A DNA stretch of 64,000 bases. Source: Pomphorhynchus laevis (taxonomy: Eukaryota > Acanthocephala > Palaeacanthocephala > Echinorhynchida > Pomphorhynchidae). Both the position numbers and the translations under genes were made by a program. The notes under the pieces were generated by a model that saw only the letters and a program-made list of their open reading frames with translations, made no database searches and was not told the DNA's origin. Numbering within the stretch: position 1 is the stretch's first letter; the number at the start of each line of letters is the position of its first letter. The stretch spans positions 95,833 to 159,832 of the forward strand of contig WNNJ02000170.1 in assembly GCA_012934845.2 (NCBI GenBank), read 5' to 3'. Positions 22,166-33,095 of the stretch are shown here, piece after piece.

Positions 22166-23198
22166 CATTATCTCCCATCCCTATATTTTGCGGGGTCCCA
22201 CAAGGCTTAGTCCTAGGTCCCTTGCTTTTCTCTCTTTTGCTTGGCGATCTCTCTCCATTTATCAAACCTTACTCCTTTAGCGTCATGCAATACGCCGATG
22301 ACATTCTAATCTATGCTCATGCACCCGCACATCGCATACACGATATCGGCATTTCTACCTTCAACTGTCTTTCTTCTATCCACAAACGTCTCTCCAATCT
22401 CCATCTCGTTCTAAACCCCGAAAAGTCCAAAATAATGTGGATCCTTCCCCGTAAACCAAACATATCTCCTCCCATTGTATCTTTTGCCTCATCGATCATC
22501 CCTATAGTCCACAATCTCACTTTCTTAGGCTTCCATTTCGATGATCACCTTTCCCTTAAACCCTTCGTCCGTGACAAGGTCCGCTCGTCTAACTTAATTC
22601 TCCGTGACATCCGCCGTATCCGCCCCTTTATCGACTTCCGTTCTTGTATGTCTCTTCTTTCATCGCTTCTTTTCCCTAAAATCGATTACTGCATTAGCCT
22701 TTTCGCCAATTCTCCAAAATCCATCATCCTACCCCTACAACGAATAATCAACACCGCCGTTCGAGTGCTCTTTCGTCTCCGTCGCTTCGACCACACATCC
22801 ACATATTTTGCCCAACTCTCCTGGCCCACCATCCACATCCGCATCAAACTCCGCCTTCTTCTCGTTACTTTTCGTCTCATCGCTGTCGGCTCCCCATCGT
22901 TCATCAACCTTCCTTTCTTAGACGACACTCACCCCACATCGCTATCGCTTCGTTTCTGTCATACCCTCTTACTCCACGTTCCTAATTACTCCAACAACTA
23001 CGGTCTCCGATCCTTCCTCGTCGCCGCCTCACTCGCCTGGAATCAACTCCCTCTCGACGTCCGCCGCGCTCCCTCCTTTATCACATTCAAACACCTCCTC
23101 CGTTCACACCTTCTCGACACCTGATTCACAGTCTTGTTTTGTTGTGGTCATGTAAGCGTGCGCTGACACGCATTTGCCACGTTAAAATAAATCCTTTT
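22166..23198 (+). mobile_element. LINE B copy 3, RT with open 300-residue frame
   Basis: The frame 22222-23124 carries FSVMQYADDILIYAHAPAHR (catalytic YADD), LNPEKSKIMWILPRK, LTFLGFHFDDHLSLKPFV and SLAWNQLPLDVRRAPSF. A slightly upstream frame has the GVPQG-like block near 22190. 5'-truncated, ending with the tail hairpin at 23144-23180 and a T run. Almost identical to LINE B copy 1, with one in-frame codon difference (RIKLRRLLL there, RIKLRLLL here) and scattered substitutions; a young copy. Confidence 0.9.
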
Positions 23199-24478
23199 TT
23201 ATCACATAGTCGAGCATTTGAGCATAACATGGCAATTCTGCCTATTCGACCCCTACGTTTTCAGCGCTTGCGCTATGCTGCCTGGTTCGATTACGACTTT
23301 AGTCTTTTTAATCGTCGACTCCGTCACTTTTTTCATGTGTTTGATAGCTTTCTTAAATGTTCTCTAAACTCACTCACATCAAATCTCCGTGCTTCCTATC
23401 TTTCTCTCTTTACCCACTGTATCATGGTTTTCTTCATATCTATCAAACCGTACATTTCGCGTCTATTCTAACTCTTCTCTACCATCCTTCATCCATCCCG
23501 ACCGGTGTTCCACAAGGCTCCGTATTAGGTCCTATGCTTTTCTCTCTTCTTCTCGGTGACTTGTCTTCGATTTCTCATAAATTTAACTTCCATGTTATGC
23601 AATATGCTGATGACATTCTCATCTATGCTCACGCACCTGCTTATCGTATTCATGATCTTAGTGTTTCTGCTTCCGACTGTCTTGTCTCAATTTCCAATCA
23701 TCTTTCTTCCCTTCGCCTTTCTCTGAATCCTGATAAATCTAAAATTATGTGGATCCTACCTCGAAGCTTCGGCGTAGAACCTCCTTCCGTATCATTAAAT
23801 TCTACAATTCTTCCTATCGTTGATAATCTCGTTTTCCTAGGCTTTCATTTCGACAACCGACTTTCACTTAAACCTTTCGTTAGTGATAAAGTACGCTCAT
23901 ATACCTTGATACTCCGCAATCTCCGTCAAGTTCGTAGATTGATCGATTTCCCTTCTTGTATGACTCTCATATGACTCTTCTTCCTTTACAACGCATCTTC
24001 AACGCTGCCGTCCGAGTTCTCCTCCGTCTTCGTCGTTTTGATCATAACATCCCACTATCTTGTTTCTCTTGATTGGCCTACCATTTATTGTCGTGTTCAA
24101 ATTCGTCTTCTTATCATTGCTTTTCGCCTTATAACTTATCATACCCCTTCATTTCTCAACCTTCCTTTTCTCGACAATTCTCGTACTGTGTATTGTGCTC
24201 TGCGTTCCCGTAATTCCCTTCTTTTACATGTCCCAATCTACTCTACCTCTTTTGGCTTCCGCTCCTTCGTTGTGGCTGCTCCTCTCTTGTGGAATCAACT
24301 GCCTATTCATATCCGCCAATCAAAATCTATGCCGTACTATAAACGCCAAATCCAATTCCATTTCAACAATTAAGTAACTATCTGTGACTTTTGATGTTCT
24401 TTTTTTGTTTGTTAGTGGTCATGTAAGCGTGCATTTTGCACGCATTTGCCACGTTAAATAAATTATTGTATTTTTTTC
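23199..24478 (+). mobile_element. LINE B copy 4, diverged subfamily
   Basis: Open pieces are 23357-23974 (IPTGVPQGSVLGPMLFSLLL, FHVMQYADDILIYAHAPAYR, LVFLGFHFDNRLSLKPF) and 24038-24373 (VSLDWPTIYCRVQIRLLI to NQLPIHIRQSK). About 40 residues are missing between them. The tail hairpin is at 24415-24452. Protein identity to copies 1 and 3 is clearly lower, so this is an older or separate subfamily. Confidence 0.87.
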
Positions 24479-24479
24479 C

Positions 24480-25375
24480 ATCCGTCGTTCCCATTTTATT
24501 CTTATGCGTACTAAATGTATTCTCTTTTGGCGGAATCAAAATGTATTCTCTTTTGGAAAATCTTAAACTCAATTCTTTCACGATAATCTACCCCTTGTAA
24601 TATAAATCCTGATGAATTTTCTTCTTATCTACAAACTAAGCTATCTAATTTACTTTTCCTACTACCCATAGCCCCCTTGTACCCACTCTTATCTTTAAAT
24701 ACTTCCCTCCCAGAACTATTCCACCTTCTTCCCGTTTCGTCTGATGAAGTTTCTTCGGTTCTGCTGTCATTACCTCATAAAACCTCTCCTTCTGACCCAA
24801 TCCCCAATCACTTGATTTAAAATATCTGCTCTTCTATTTTACCCTTCCTAACCACATTGTTCAACTTGTCTATCCGCAGTCGCACATTTCCTCTCAACTG
24901 AAAATGCGCCAATATCCGAATTCTCAACAGTTTTCGTCGTTTTGATCATACATCTCACCATCTTGCGTCTTTCGATTTGCCTACCATTTATTGTCGTGTT
25001 CAAATTCGTCTTCTCATTGATTTCCGCCTTGTAACTTTTTCTACCCCTTTATTTCTCAACATTTCTTTTCTCGACAATTCTCGTTATGTTTACTGTTCCT
25101 TGCGTTCCCGTAATTCCCTTTTTATAATGTCCCAAACTACTCTATATTTCTTGACTTGCGGTCCTTCCTTGTGGATGTTCCTCGTAGAATCATCTGCCTA
25201 TTCATATACACCAATCAACCTCAATGCCGTGTTTCAAACGCTAAATCCGATCTCATTTAAATAATTTGATTAGATTATATGTGACTTTTATGTGATTTGT
25301 CTGTTAGTTTGTGGACTTTTAAATGTGCAGCTTGCACGCATTTGCCACTTTAAATAAATTATTATTAAAAAACAT
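24480..25375 (+). mobile_element. LINE B copy 5, internally deleted
   Basis: The linker block NPDEFSSYLQTKLSNLLF (24600 on) is joined after about 350 bp to the C-terminal block FDLPTIYCRVQIRLLIDF (24977-25264). Most of the RT, including YADD, is absent. The tail hairpin is at 25311-25348 with one wobble and one mismatch. Closest to copy 4. Confidence 0.8.
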
Positions 25376-26400
25376 AGATCTACCCAACATGGTTTAAGAA
25401 AAGGGCATTATTGCTTTACAAATCTTTTGCCTGCCCGTGAAGCTTGAATTGAATCCACGTCCAGAGATAAGCAGTGGTTGTTGCTATGTTTGATTTAAGT
25501 CGTGTGTTTGACCGTGTTTATCATAGTCATCTAATTCAAATAGTGACCGGGCATGGCGTTAACAGCTGAGTTGTAGGATGAATTAGTGATTTTATATCTA
25601 ACAGAGAGTTCTAAATACGAATTGCTAGTACATTATCATGCCACATTTAATTACGTCAGGAGTTCTTCAGGGTACTGTACTAGGACCTTTATTTTTGCAG
25701 TCGAAACTAAAAACTAGAATGGACACTGATAGTCGTTGCAGTTCTGCAAGAAATATGCTTTATCTGATTAAAAACCGTTTTTGTCAGTATCTCCACTCTG
25801 CTTTGTTCGGCTATACAACGCGCTAGTTTGTCCTCACATTGAATATTCCATCTAAGCGACGTTCCCTTTTACGATTGGCGAAATGAGGGACTTAAAGAAA
25901 ATTCTACGGCGTGGCAGCAAACTCATTCAAGGATGAGTTAAAATGATCAATTAATTTCGATGGGTATGACATCAGTGCAAGCCAGATTACTGGTTCTGGA
26001 TCTGCTCGCGATGTGGCATATAGTAAATACGATGTTTAAATATCCAAGCTACTGCGTTGAAATGAATGCCAGACAAAATCATAGGGGCGGCCATTCACTC
26101 ACGGTTGGTACCAAGCAAATTGGGAGGGGAGATCCACAATGGTATCGCGATTGTCACGCAGAGCGAAAGTTGTTGAATTCATTATCACATGACATCGTGG
26201 CTGCATCATTACTAAACCAATACAAGGCTATAGAAAACAATTGAATAAGACATGCGGTTCAAGACAAAACTTTATCCTTGGATTACTCGTTACTAATATT
26301 TTGTTTTTAATGTGTTGTGTTGTATAATGGGCGGCAGAACGCCCTTTTCGGTTAAAACTCTGTATACCTAATAATCCTAGAGAATAAAAATTCAAACGGC
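25376..26400 (+). mobile_element. CR1-like LINE E/F, 3' part
   Basis: Frames give STQHGLRKGHYCFTNLLPAR, VAMFDLSRVFDRVYHSHLIQ, SGVLQGTVLGPLFLQ and a C-terminal stretch MTSVQARLLVLDLLAMWHIV that resembles the LINE A end (RFISLEMLCLWHM). It continues the RT interrupted at 22165 apart from about ten residues. ORF end near 26241; a short 3' region with AATAAA follows to about 26400. Several stops. Confidence 0.78.
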
Positions 26401-27970
26401 CAATATATAAAGCCCTGTATATTTTATTTATCCACGTTTTGTATATTTTATTTCTAAAAATTTGTCATTTCTTTTATTTTTATGGTCAAGAGCCAGACGC
26501 GCGATAATAACTCATTTGGACGATGGTGCATTGTCTGGTAATGACTATAATCGAAACTTATACCTATGACACACGATCGCGGATTCGAAAAAGAAATCCG
26601 GTAAATAATAAATTTTACGCAATAATAATGATTTTATGCAATAATAAATTTTATGATTTTTTATTTATATACTTATTTATATATGCTGCTATAATATGTC
26701 ATTAAATTGACACGAAATATATAGTCTTGTTAGCCGATTTGAATTATTTTAAACTATACACAATAATTCATATTAAAATCGAGAGTAAAGGCGTATTTTA
26801 ATCTTCGATTCAATGAATGACAGTTTTTTCCACAGACTTCCTTTTAATTAGAATAAAAAACATTAATCACATAACGTCAAATTTACGGATAAAAATATGA
26901 CGGGCGAAACAAATCTTTTTTTAAAATCAAAACATATCGATAAGGAACAGAACAAGTCACAGTCAACAACAAGCTCATATATCTGTCGATTCGTAAAATC
27001 AATATAGTAAAATATCAATTTATAATTTCAAATTACAACAGAATATTTCTAAAAATATATTTAAGCTTTCTGTTTTTAGATTACAGTTTCAACATTTTTT
27101 GTAAAAAAATATACAATATCAGCAAACCTATTAGATTTGTTTCTGTTTAAAAATAAAACTAAGAACATAACAATTCAAAAAAGAATAATATCGTCATTAA
27201 TACGTATTTGATCTATGAGGAACAGTGATCGAAATCTGGCATCAACGCAGTTCCTTCTAAATATCAAATGACTATATAGGTAAATATATAAATTAATTTT
27301 AAATTATCAAATTATCATGGTCTCCCAATTAGACTCAATATTGATTTTTTAAATTGTAAGTTTCAGTTGCGTGATTCATTTTATGATGTTAAAAGAATTG
27401 ATAAGATTATATAAATATTATAATATTTATTATATAAATATTATAAAATAGACAAATTTTGGAAAGCCAATTCATTTACGAATTCGTAGCGATAGAAATG
27501 CAGCGAAATTGAATGGTTCATTTCATTTAAATTCTTAATTGTATGAAAGTTAAAATCTCCTTATTAACAGATTAACTCATTTTTACACGATAATGAAATA
27601 ATAGGCAATAGTACACACAAAATGTTCCATGGATATTTTGTTTTCGTATCCATACGAATATTTATTTTAGAATACGTTGGTACTGATTTTCGTTGTGTTT
27701 GATTGCATGTAGTTTTGTATTCAATCGAATATTTCTTTGAAAACCTCTGGACCGATTTTCGTAATGTGCTTGATTGCGACATACCAGAATTCATTTTGCC
27801 ATTTGCTAAGGGTGGCGTTCGTTCCGGTGCGCGTATATGGCCATCGAGTATCCTAGTATTAAAACGATTAAATATGAATACACTGAAATTCGAACAACAA
27901 ATTTAGTCGATTCAATTAAAAAATATAATTCGAACAACAAATTAAAGAGAATCACAATTATTAATAAAGC
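26401..27970. other. AT-rich intergenic stretch, no supported feature
   Basis: Open stretches at 27564-27794 (minus) and 27703-27906 (plus) overlap each other and show no family motif or splice support. Nothing else recognised. Confidence 0.45.
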
Positions 27971-28100
27971 AAAAGATCTGATCAGCTAAATGAGTCTACG
28001 CATTTTATAATATTTATAAATTAAAAATAATACTGAATACGATTAAAATAAGTAAATAATAAATAATTTAAAAAATAAATAATTACAAATGATTATATAT

Positions 28101-28870
28101 ATGTTTGGATAAGTTTTTGAATCGAGCATATTCTTCAGCCTGGAAACTCTCGTCACTCCTAGACGGTCATGTGATAGCCGGCAGCCATCGTCAAGAAGAT
28201 GAACTATCACACGCCGTTTCGGATGCCTCTGTGACATTGTAAAAATGTATTTCCGACATTTAGCTAAACGTTTTGGTGACCTTATCCCTTAAATCCTACA
28301 ATTTGCAATGCAAACCATTATTAAAAACCAGAGGATCAATTTTGGATGCTTGACTGTAAGAAATCGAGATTGAGTGAATCAATTCTTTCTATGTAATCAT
28401 AAGAGTTTCGTTTGAATCGGTATTGCTCGAGATTGCGAATAGCAATTCTTTCAATATGTATAAATAAGTTCTTGAATCGAGCATATTCTTCAGCCTGCAA
28501 ACTCTCGTCACTCCTAGACGGTCATGTGATAGCCGGCAGCCATCGTCAGTAAGATGAACTATCACACGCCGTTTCGGCTGCCTCTGTGACATTGTAACAA
28601 TAAAATTGTGGGTGGCATCAACTCTTAAATCCTACAATTTGCAATGCAGACCGTCATAAACAACCAGAGGATCAATTTTTGGATGCTTGACTGTAAGAAA
28701 CCGAGATTGAGTGAATCAATTCTTTCTATGTAATCTTAAGGTTTTGTTTAAATCGGTATTGCTCGAGATTGCGAATAGCAATTCTTTCCATATGTTTGGA
28801 TAAGTTTTTGAATCAAGCATATTCGTCAGCCTGCGAACTCTCGTCGCTCATAGATGGGCATAACCGTCTA
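28101..28870. repeat. tandem repeat, about 340-360 bp unit, 2.2 copies
   Basis: Units start near 28108, 28465 and 28800, each with AAGTT(C/T)TTGAATC(G/A)AGCATATTC. The first two contain GTGATAG … CTATCAC, a perfect 7-bp inverted pair about 20 bp apart. On the minus strand both open with an ATG frame of the same first 43 residues (MSQRxPKRRVIVHLxDDGCR…), differing at four positions. The third unit is truncated. Confidence 0.85.
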
Positions 28871-29141
28871 AATTGACCGACTAAATTCCTTTTAATATAA
28901 ATGCTGTTTTACAGACACTTTCAAGTACACAAACATATAAAATATAATTTGTTGTTACACCTGCCCTGGGACACACAATGTTGTACTCGTAAATAAATCA
29001 CTATGTTTTCCTCATGAAAAGGCATAAACACTAGGCAGCATTCTATATATCCTCATCGGACTAAGAAATAGAACCGAATTATTCTTGCATTATTCAAAGT
29101 CGCTACGTATGCCTAGTCATCCTATGTGTGACGACAAACTT

Positions 29142-29190
29142 CACAACGGTATACGCGTTTTGCTCTAACAAAGCTCATCAGTACCGTGAC
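29142..29190 (-). ncRNA. hammerhead ribozyme, repeat copy A
   Basis: Minus strand: ACGGUA, CUGAUGA, a stem GCUUU-GUU-AGAGC, then AAAA at the GAAA position, CGCGUA, UACCGU. Helix I (ACGGUA/UACCGU) is perfect. The core differs from consensus at one G of the GAAA box, so activity is doubtful. Confidence 0.6.
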
Positions 29191-29605
29191 TTCTATAATC
29201 ACCCATAGGCGCCTTAACACACGCTTAAACAGTGTTTAAAGCTCGAAAAACAGAACTACCCTTAATCTGAATCATCGGAGGAAATTTAACATAAGCTCTG
29301 TGCATGGCAGAAACTATTACAGTTAAACCATGCATCAGGCACTAAATTCTTTTTAATAGAAATTCTGTTAAACAAGGACACTTTAAAGTGTGCAAATATA
29401 TAAAATATAATTTGTTGTTACACGTGCCATGGGACACTCACTGGTGTACTCATAAATAAATCACTATGTTTTCCTCATGAAGAGGCATAAACACCAGGCA
29501 GCATTCTATATATCCTCATCAGACTAAGAAATAGAATCAAATTATTCTCGCAATATTCAAAGTCGCTACGTATGCCTAGTCATTCTATGTGTGACGACAA
29601 ACTTC

Positions 29606-29653
29606 AACAATGGTAGACGCGTTTCGCTCTAACAGAGCTCATCAGTACCGTGA
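29606..29653 (-). ncRNA. hammerhead ribozyme, repeat copy B, full consensus core
   Basis: Minus strand: GGUA, CUGAUGA, GCUCU-GUU-AGAGC (perfect 5-bp helix II), GAAA, CGCGUC, UACC. Helix I is GGUA/UACC. Helix III is only 2 bp with a 2-nt loop, so cutting may need a dimer, as reported for Penelope-type hammerheads. Cleavage would fall after GUC. All universally conserved core bases are present. Confidence 0.8.
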
Positions 29654-29824
29654 CTTCAATAATCATCCATAGGCACCTTAACACGCACGCTTAAAGCTCG
29701 AAAAGCATAACTACCCTTAATTTGAATCATAAGAGGGAATTTAGCATAAGTACTGTGCATGGCAGTGCGTATTGCAGATTATCATGCCTCAGGCACTAAA
29801 TTCCTTATTTTGTTGTTACACAAC

Positions 29825-30110
29825 AAATGGTGTTTATGCCTCTTCATGAGAAAAACATAGTGATTTATTTATGAGAACACCATTCGGTGTCCCAGAGCAG
29901 GTGTAACAACAAATTATATTTTATATATTTGTACAATTGAAAGTGTCCCTGTCAAACAGCATTTCTATTAAAATAAAATTTGGTGCCTGATGCATGGTTA
30001 AACTGCAATACGCACTGCCATGCACAGAGCTTTTGCTAAATTCTCTCTGATGATTCAGATTAAGGGTAGTTCTGTTTTTCGAGCTTAGAACACTGTTTGA
30101 GCGTGTGTTA
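29825..30110 (+). repeat. inverted partial copy of the hammerhead repeat
   Basis: Reverse-oriented relative to 28883-29824, so its repeat sense is plus. It runs from mid-unit to GCGTGTGTTAA, ending about 35 bases before where the ribozyme would be. It directly faces the truncated third unit. Confidence 0.8.
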
Positions 30111-30770
30111 ACTCGAACTTTAGTTTTCATTGATAGCTTTCTATCACGCCATACACTATTTAGTAGATTAAAACTTTTGCTTGCTGTTACAATGCGATTG
30201 GTTATTTTATCATCACATTTAAATTCGTTGGATATTACCGTACCCAGGTATTTAAAGGCGTGCACATGTTCAAGCAATTGTTTGCTTAATTTTATATCAA
30301 AATGAGGATGGCAAAACAATAGTATTTTGCATTTCGAAACGTTTAAAGTTAGGTCATATTTTGCTGAAGCAGTATGAATTCTAGTAATCATATATTGTAA
30401 ATCAGCTGCAGTTTCCGCTAAAAGAGCGACATCGTCAGCATATGTGAGATCAGTGAGTGAACAAATGTTGGGGTAAATTCGGATTCCTTCTGATTGCTCG
30501 TCTAAACATTCTCCGAGTTAATCATCGATTGTAAGATTAAACAACTCCGGAAACAAAACTCCACCTTGTCTGACTCCTGAGCAATCCGAAAAGGATATTC
30601 CCACATGACCATTCTCGCGTACAATCGTAATATCTGTGTAGGAACTCCGGAGTTCCGCAATACATGCAACATCACTTCACGATTTACACTATCAAACGCT
30701 GCTTTGAAGTCAAGAAAAGCAATGACAGTCGGTTGGCAAAATTTAAATACCTTATATTAAAGTATAAGGT
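30111..30770 (-). mobile_element. LINE reverse transcriptase fragment, RTE-like
   Basis: Minus-strand frames give VIAFLDFKAAFDSVNREVML, SGVRQGGVLFPELFN, LTYADDVALLAETAADLQYM and HAFKYLGTVISNEFKCDDKI. These are RT core blocks with catalytic YADD, resembling RTE-type and related LINEs. No endonuclease or 3' end is present. It is bounded by the ribozyme repeat at 30110 and a Penelope-family tail at 30770. Confidence 0.8.
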
Positions 30771-31020
30771 ATATATTTATATACTTTATATTAAATTAAA
30801 ATTGAAATTTAAAAATTCAATTTTTATGAATTGACTAATAAATAACAAACGTTGTATCAGAATAAGAATAAGAGGTCATCAGGAAGAACTGCTATGCAAT
30901 CAGGTTTCGGCCCATATTCCTCGACCAAACATAGCAGCAGGGCCAAATACATGTTAATGACGTATTTCTTCTAATGAAATTTGATTATCAAAAAAGCATT
31001 AATTGCAAGTGGCAGCATAC
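30771..31020 (-). repeat. Penelope-family tail module
   Basis: Conserved core at 30873-30938 with the stem CTGCTATG … CATAGCAG and the GAGGAA / UUCUUC pairing (sense strand). Same family as the modules next to the RT copies. Confidence 0.75.
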
Positions 31021-31124
31021 AAAACAGTGATCCGGCTAGCGGATTGCACACATAAGGTACGTTTCTAAAAAATCGTTAGAATACGATCCCCAACCAAAAG
31101 TAATATACAGAAATGTACCACTTG

Positions 31125-31325
31125 AGCATCCAGCCTAATGGATGCAACGTTGAATCGCAATATAGACGTCCTCAGTTCAAATCTGATTAGCCCCAGTGTA
31201 CGGAGTAAGCAGGTCTGGGTCAGCAGCTGATGAGACCCACCCCGGCTGATTAGTAGCGTCCTGCTGTATCAAAAATAGGAACAATACCTGTGAGGATAAT
31301 GTCGTTCCACAACTAGAAGAAGGAA
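31125..31325 (+). mobile_element. tRNA-derived SINE with a hammerhead-like segment
   Basis: AGCCTAATGGATG (31131-31143) fits a pol III A box and CAGTTCAAATCT (31173-31184) a B box, about 40 bp apart, as in tRNA-derived SINEs. Downstream, CAGCAG-CTGATGA (31221-31233) and GTC-CTGCTG (31258-31266) give a perfect 6-bp helix I, the conserved CUGAUGA and a GUC cleavage triplet. The GAAA box is not recognisable in place. The plan (pol III boxes followed by a hammerhead) is that of the Schistosoma Sm-alpha SINE. It lies between two Penelope-family modules. Confidence 0.6.
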
Positions 31326-31330
31326 GATTA

Positions 31331-31502
31331 TCAAGTATCTTATTCTAATACAAAGCATATTATTTATTATCCATCCATAAAAATTTTCAGCTAAAATTTT
31401 AAATTTAAAATAAAAGTCAATTTTTATGAATTGACTAATAAATAACAGACGATGTATGAGAATAAGGATTAGAGGTAATCAGGAGGAAGGGCTATATAAT
31501 CA
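31331..31502 (-). repeat. Penelope-family tail module, truncated
   Basis: Follows the SINE and ends inside the core (31472-31502), where repeat Z begins. Confidence 0.65.
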
Positions 31503-31780
31503 AGTAAATATATTTTCTAATTTCAACTACACTCGTTCCTTCACGTGATTCAGATCGACTTGTTAAATAGAAATCGGAGGCATATCCAAATTGCATGGCA
31601 GTAAATAAATTAACATCAATGTAGCGTACTGCTGTTGGCGTATATATAGGATTAAAGTAGCGTGCAAAATAAAAATAGTCATCAAAATTGCAATAGTAAC
31701 AATGACTGCACAGGTATAGCACATGACAATGTTTGCATTACAACATTTATGCAATGTAATATCAACGTCGGTCAAATTGG
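31503..31780 (-). repeat. repeat Z copy 1
   Basis: Shares the blocks TGATGACTATTTTTATTTTG, TAGCGTACTG(C/T)TGTT and CAGTCATTGTTAC with both arms of the palindrome at 34.4-34.8 kb and partly with 42.0-42.1 kb. An open minus-strand frame (ARYFNPIYTPTAVRYIDVN) crosses it, but the match to palindromic copies argues for a repeat and not a host exon. Confidence 0.6.
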
Positions 31781-32224
31781 AATGGATCAGTCTATGTTAG
31801 AGCAATTGGATAACGAGACGATCAAAATTCAGTAGTAAGTAATATGAGCCAATATACTTTGAATAAAGAACTAATGAAAATGTAGAGCATATTAGATTGT
31901 TAAATCAAAGTAAAAAATTGTTACGATATAAAATAATTATGCCAAAAGCATTATTTCGTATATTTATCGACGTGTAAATAGAGGTAAATAAAAACAATGT
32001 ATATGGCAATTTGTGTTTCCATTTTAAACTATGGAAATTGATTGTGATCCTAGAAAAATACAAATTTTCAAAAAAAAATAATAAAAACAAAGAATTCAGC
32101 ATGTATTGATGTGCATTTCTGAATCCGTATAGCAATTATTGGCTTTTATTATTTTAAATACTATTAAGTAAATATTATTATTTTTAATATTATTATAATA
32201 AGTTTAGTCCGAAATTAATACTGG
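31781..32224. other. AT-rich spacer, no feature
   Basis: No supported ORF or repeat. Confidence 0.5.
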
Positions 32225-33095
32225 TATAAAACACTATTTAAGTATTAATTCTACAAAAGAATTTTTAGAACAGACAAAAGGAATAAATTTTAAAAATATA
32301 AATACATACGATTTTAGTACGCTTTATACAAATCTAGATTTAGTAGATATTAAAGAAGCGTTAGTAAAATTAATTAATCTTATATTCGGAAAAAGATATA
32401 CATACATATGTTATAATAATTATAACGCCTATCTAACAAAAATTAAACCATCAAGTAAATATAAATATATGAATAAAATTGAATTAATAGAATCCTTAAA
32501 TATTTTGATAAATCAAAATTATTTAAAGGAAGGAACATCTATATTTAGACAAGTAAAAGGTGTTCCAATGGGTGGTAATAGTAGCCCAATTATAGCTGAC
32601 TTGTTTTTAAGCTTTATAGAATATGAATTTGTTCATAACTGTGTAAAAACTAAATCTAAACAATATAAATATATGAAATATATGTTTCGATACATTGATG
32701 ATATATGTGTATTTAATTCTAATAATTTTTATTCAATAAGCGAACAAATTTATCAAGGTAGTCTCATTTATATTAAAACCAATATTAATGATAAAGAAGG
32801 TATATATCTAGATAACATTAAATTAACATCAATTAAAACTACTTTTAATTTATATCATAAAGATGACATATTAAAATTTACAAGAAACATATTTTTGCAT
32901 GAGCATTCATGCATACCATATAATATAAAATATAATACAATGAAATTTTAAGAATTGCAACACTTTGTAACGATATTGGCTTTTTTCAAAATCATTTTAA
33001 TAATTTAATAGATGCATATTTTAAACTAGGTTACTATAAAAATAACATTCAAGCAGAAAATAGTAAAATATATAAATCAACACAATAATATTAAA
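32225..33095 (+). pseudogene. Penelope-like reverse transcriptase, copy 1
   Basis: The main open stretch 32469-32951 has IFRQVKGVPMGGNSSPIIAD, a LFLSFIEYEF helix and FRYIDDICVF (catalytic YIDD), then FLHEHSCIPYNIKYN. An upstream stretch gives FSTLYTNLDLVDIKEALVK-like sequence. The YIDD box with the KGVPMGxNSSPIIADLFLS block is typical of Penelope-like and closely related RTs, not LINEs or LTR elements; clade unassigned. No GIY-YIG nuclease motif was seen. The copy is broken in a few places. Extremely AT-rich codon use. Confidence 0.65.

Larger units (their letters stand above)
28883..29824 (-). repeat. hammerhead-bearing tandem repeat, about 455-460 bp unit
   Basis: Unit starts at 28883, 29344 and 29798 (third cut after about 25 bp), each beginning AAATTC(C/T)TT. 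Both full units hold a hammerhead ribozyme core in minus-strand sense and a TTGTTGTTACAC block. Tandem units of this size with type I hammerheads and very short helix III match the terminal repeats of Penelope-like elements and the related retrozymes; which of the two this is cannot be said. At the right end the array meets an inverted copy. Confidence 0.8.

Noticed and set aside
22686-22928. Arg-rich minus-strand frame, also at 8725-8979
   Set aside because: Antisense shadow of the C-rich LINE B coding strand.
27564-27906. Overlapping open frames on both strands
   Set aside because: No motif, no splice-site or phase support, and each shadows the other.
31130-31184. Functional tRNA gene
   Set aside because: A and B boxes are present but no cloverleaf or anticodon arm can be drawn; it is the head of a SINE.
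31492-31722. Host exon on the minus strand (ARYFNPIYTPTAVRYIDVN)
   Set aside because: The sequence recurs as both arms of a palindrome at 34.4-34.8 kb and as a scrap at 42.1 kb, so a repeat is more likely.
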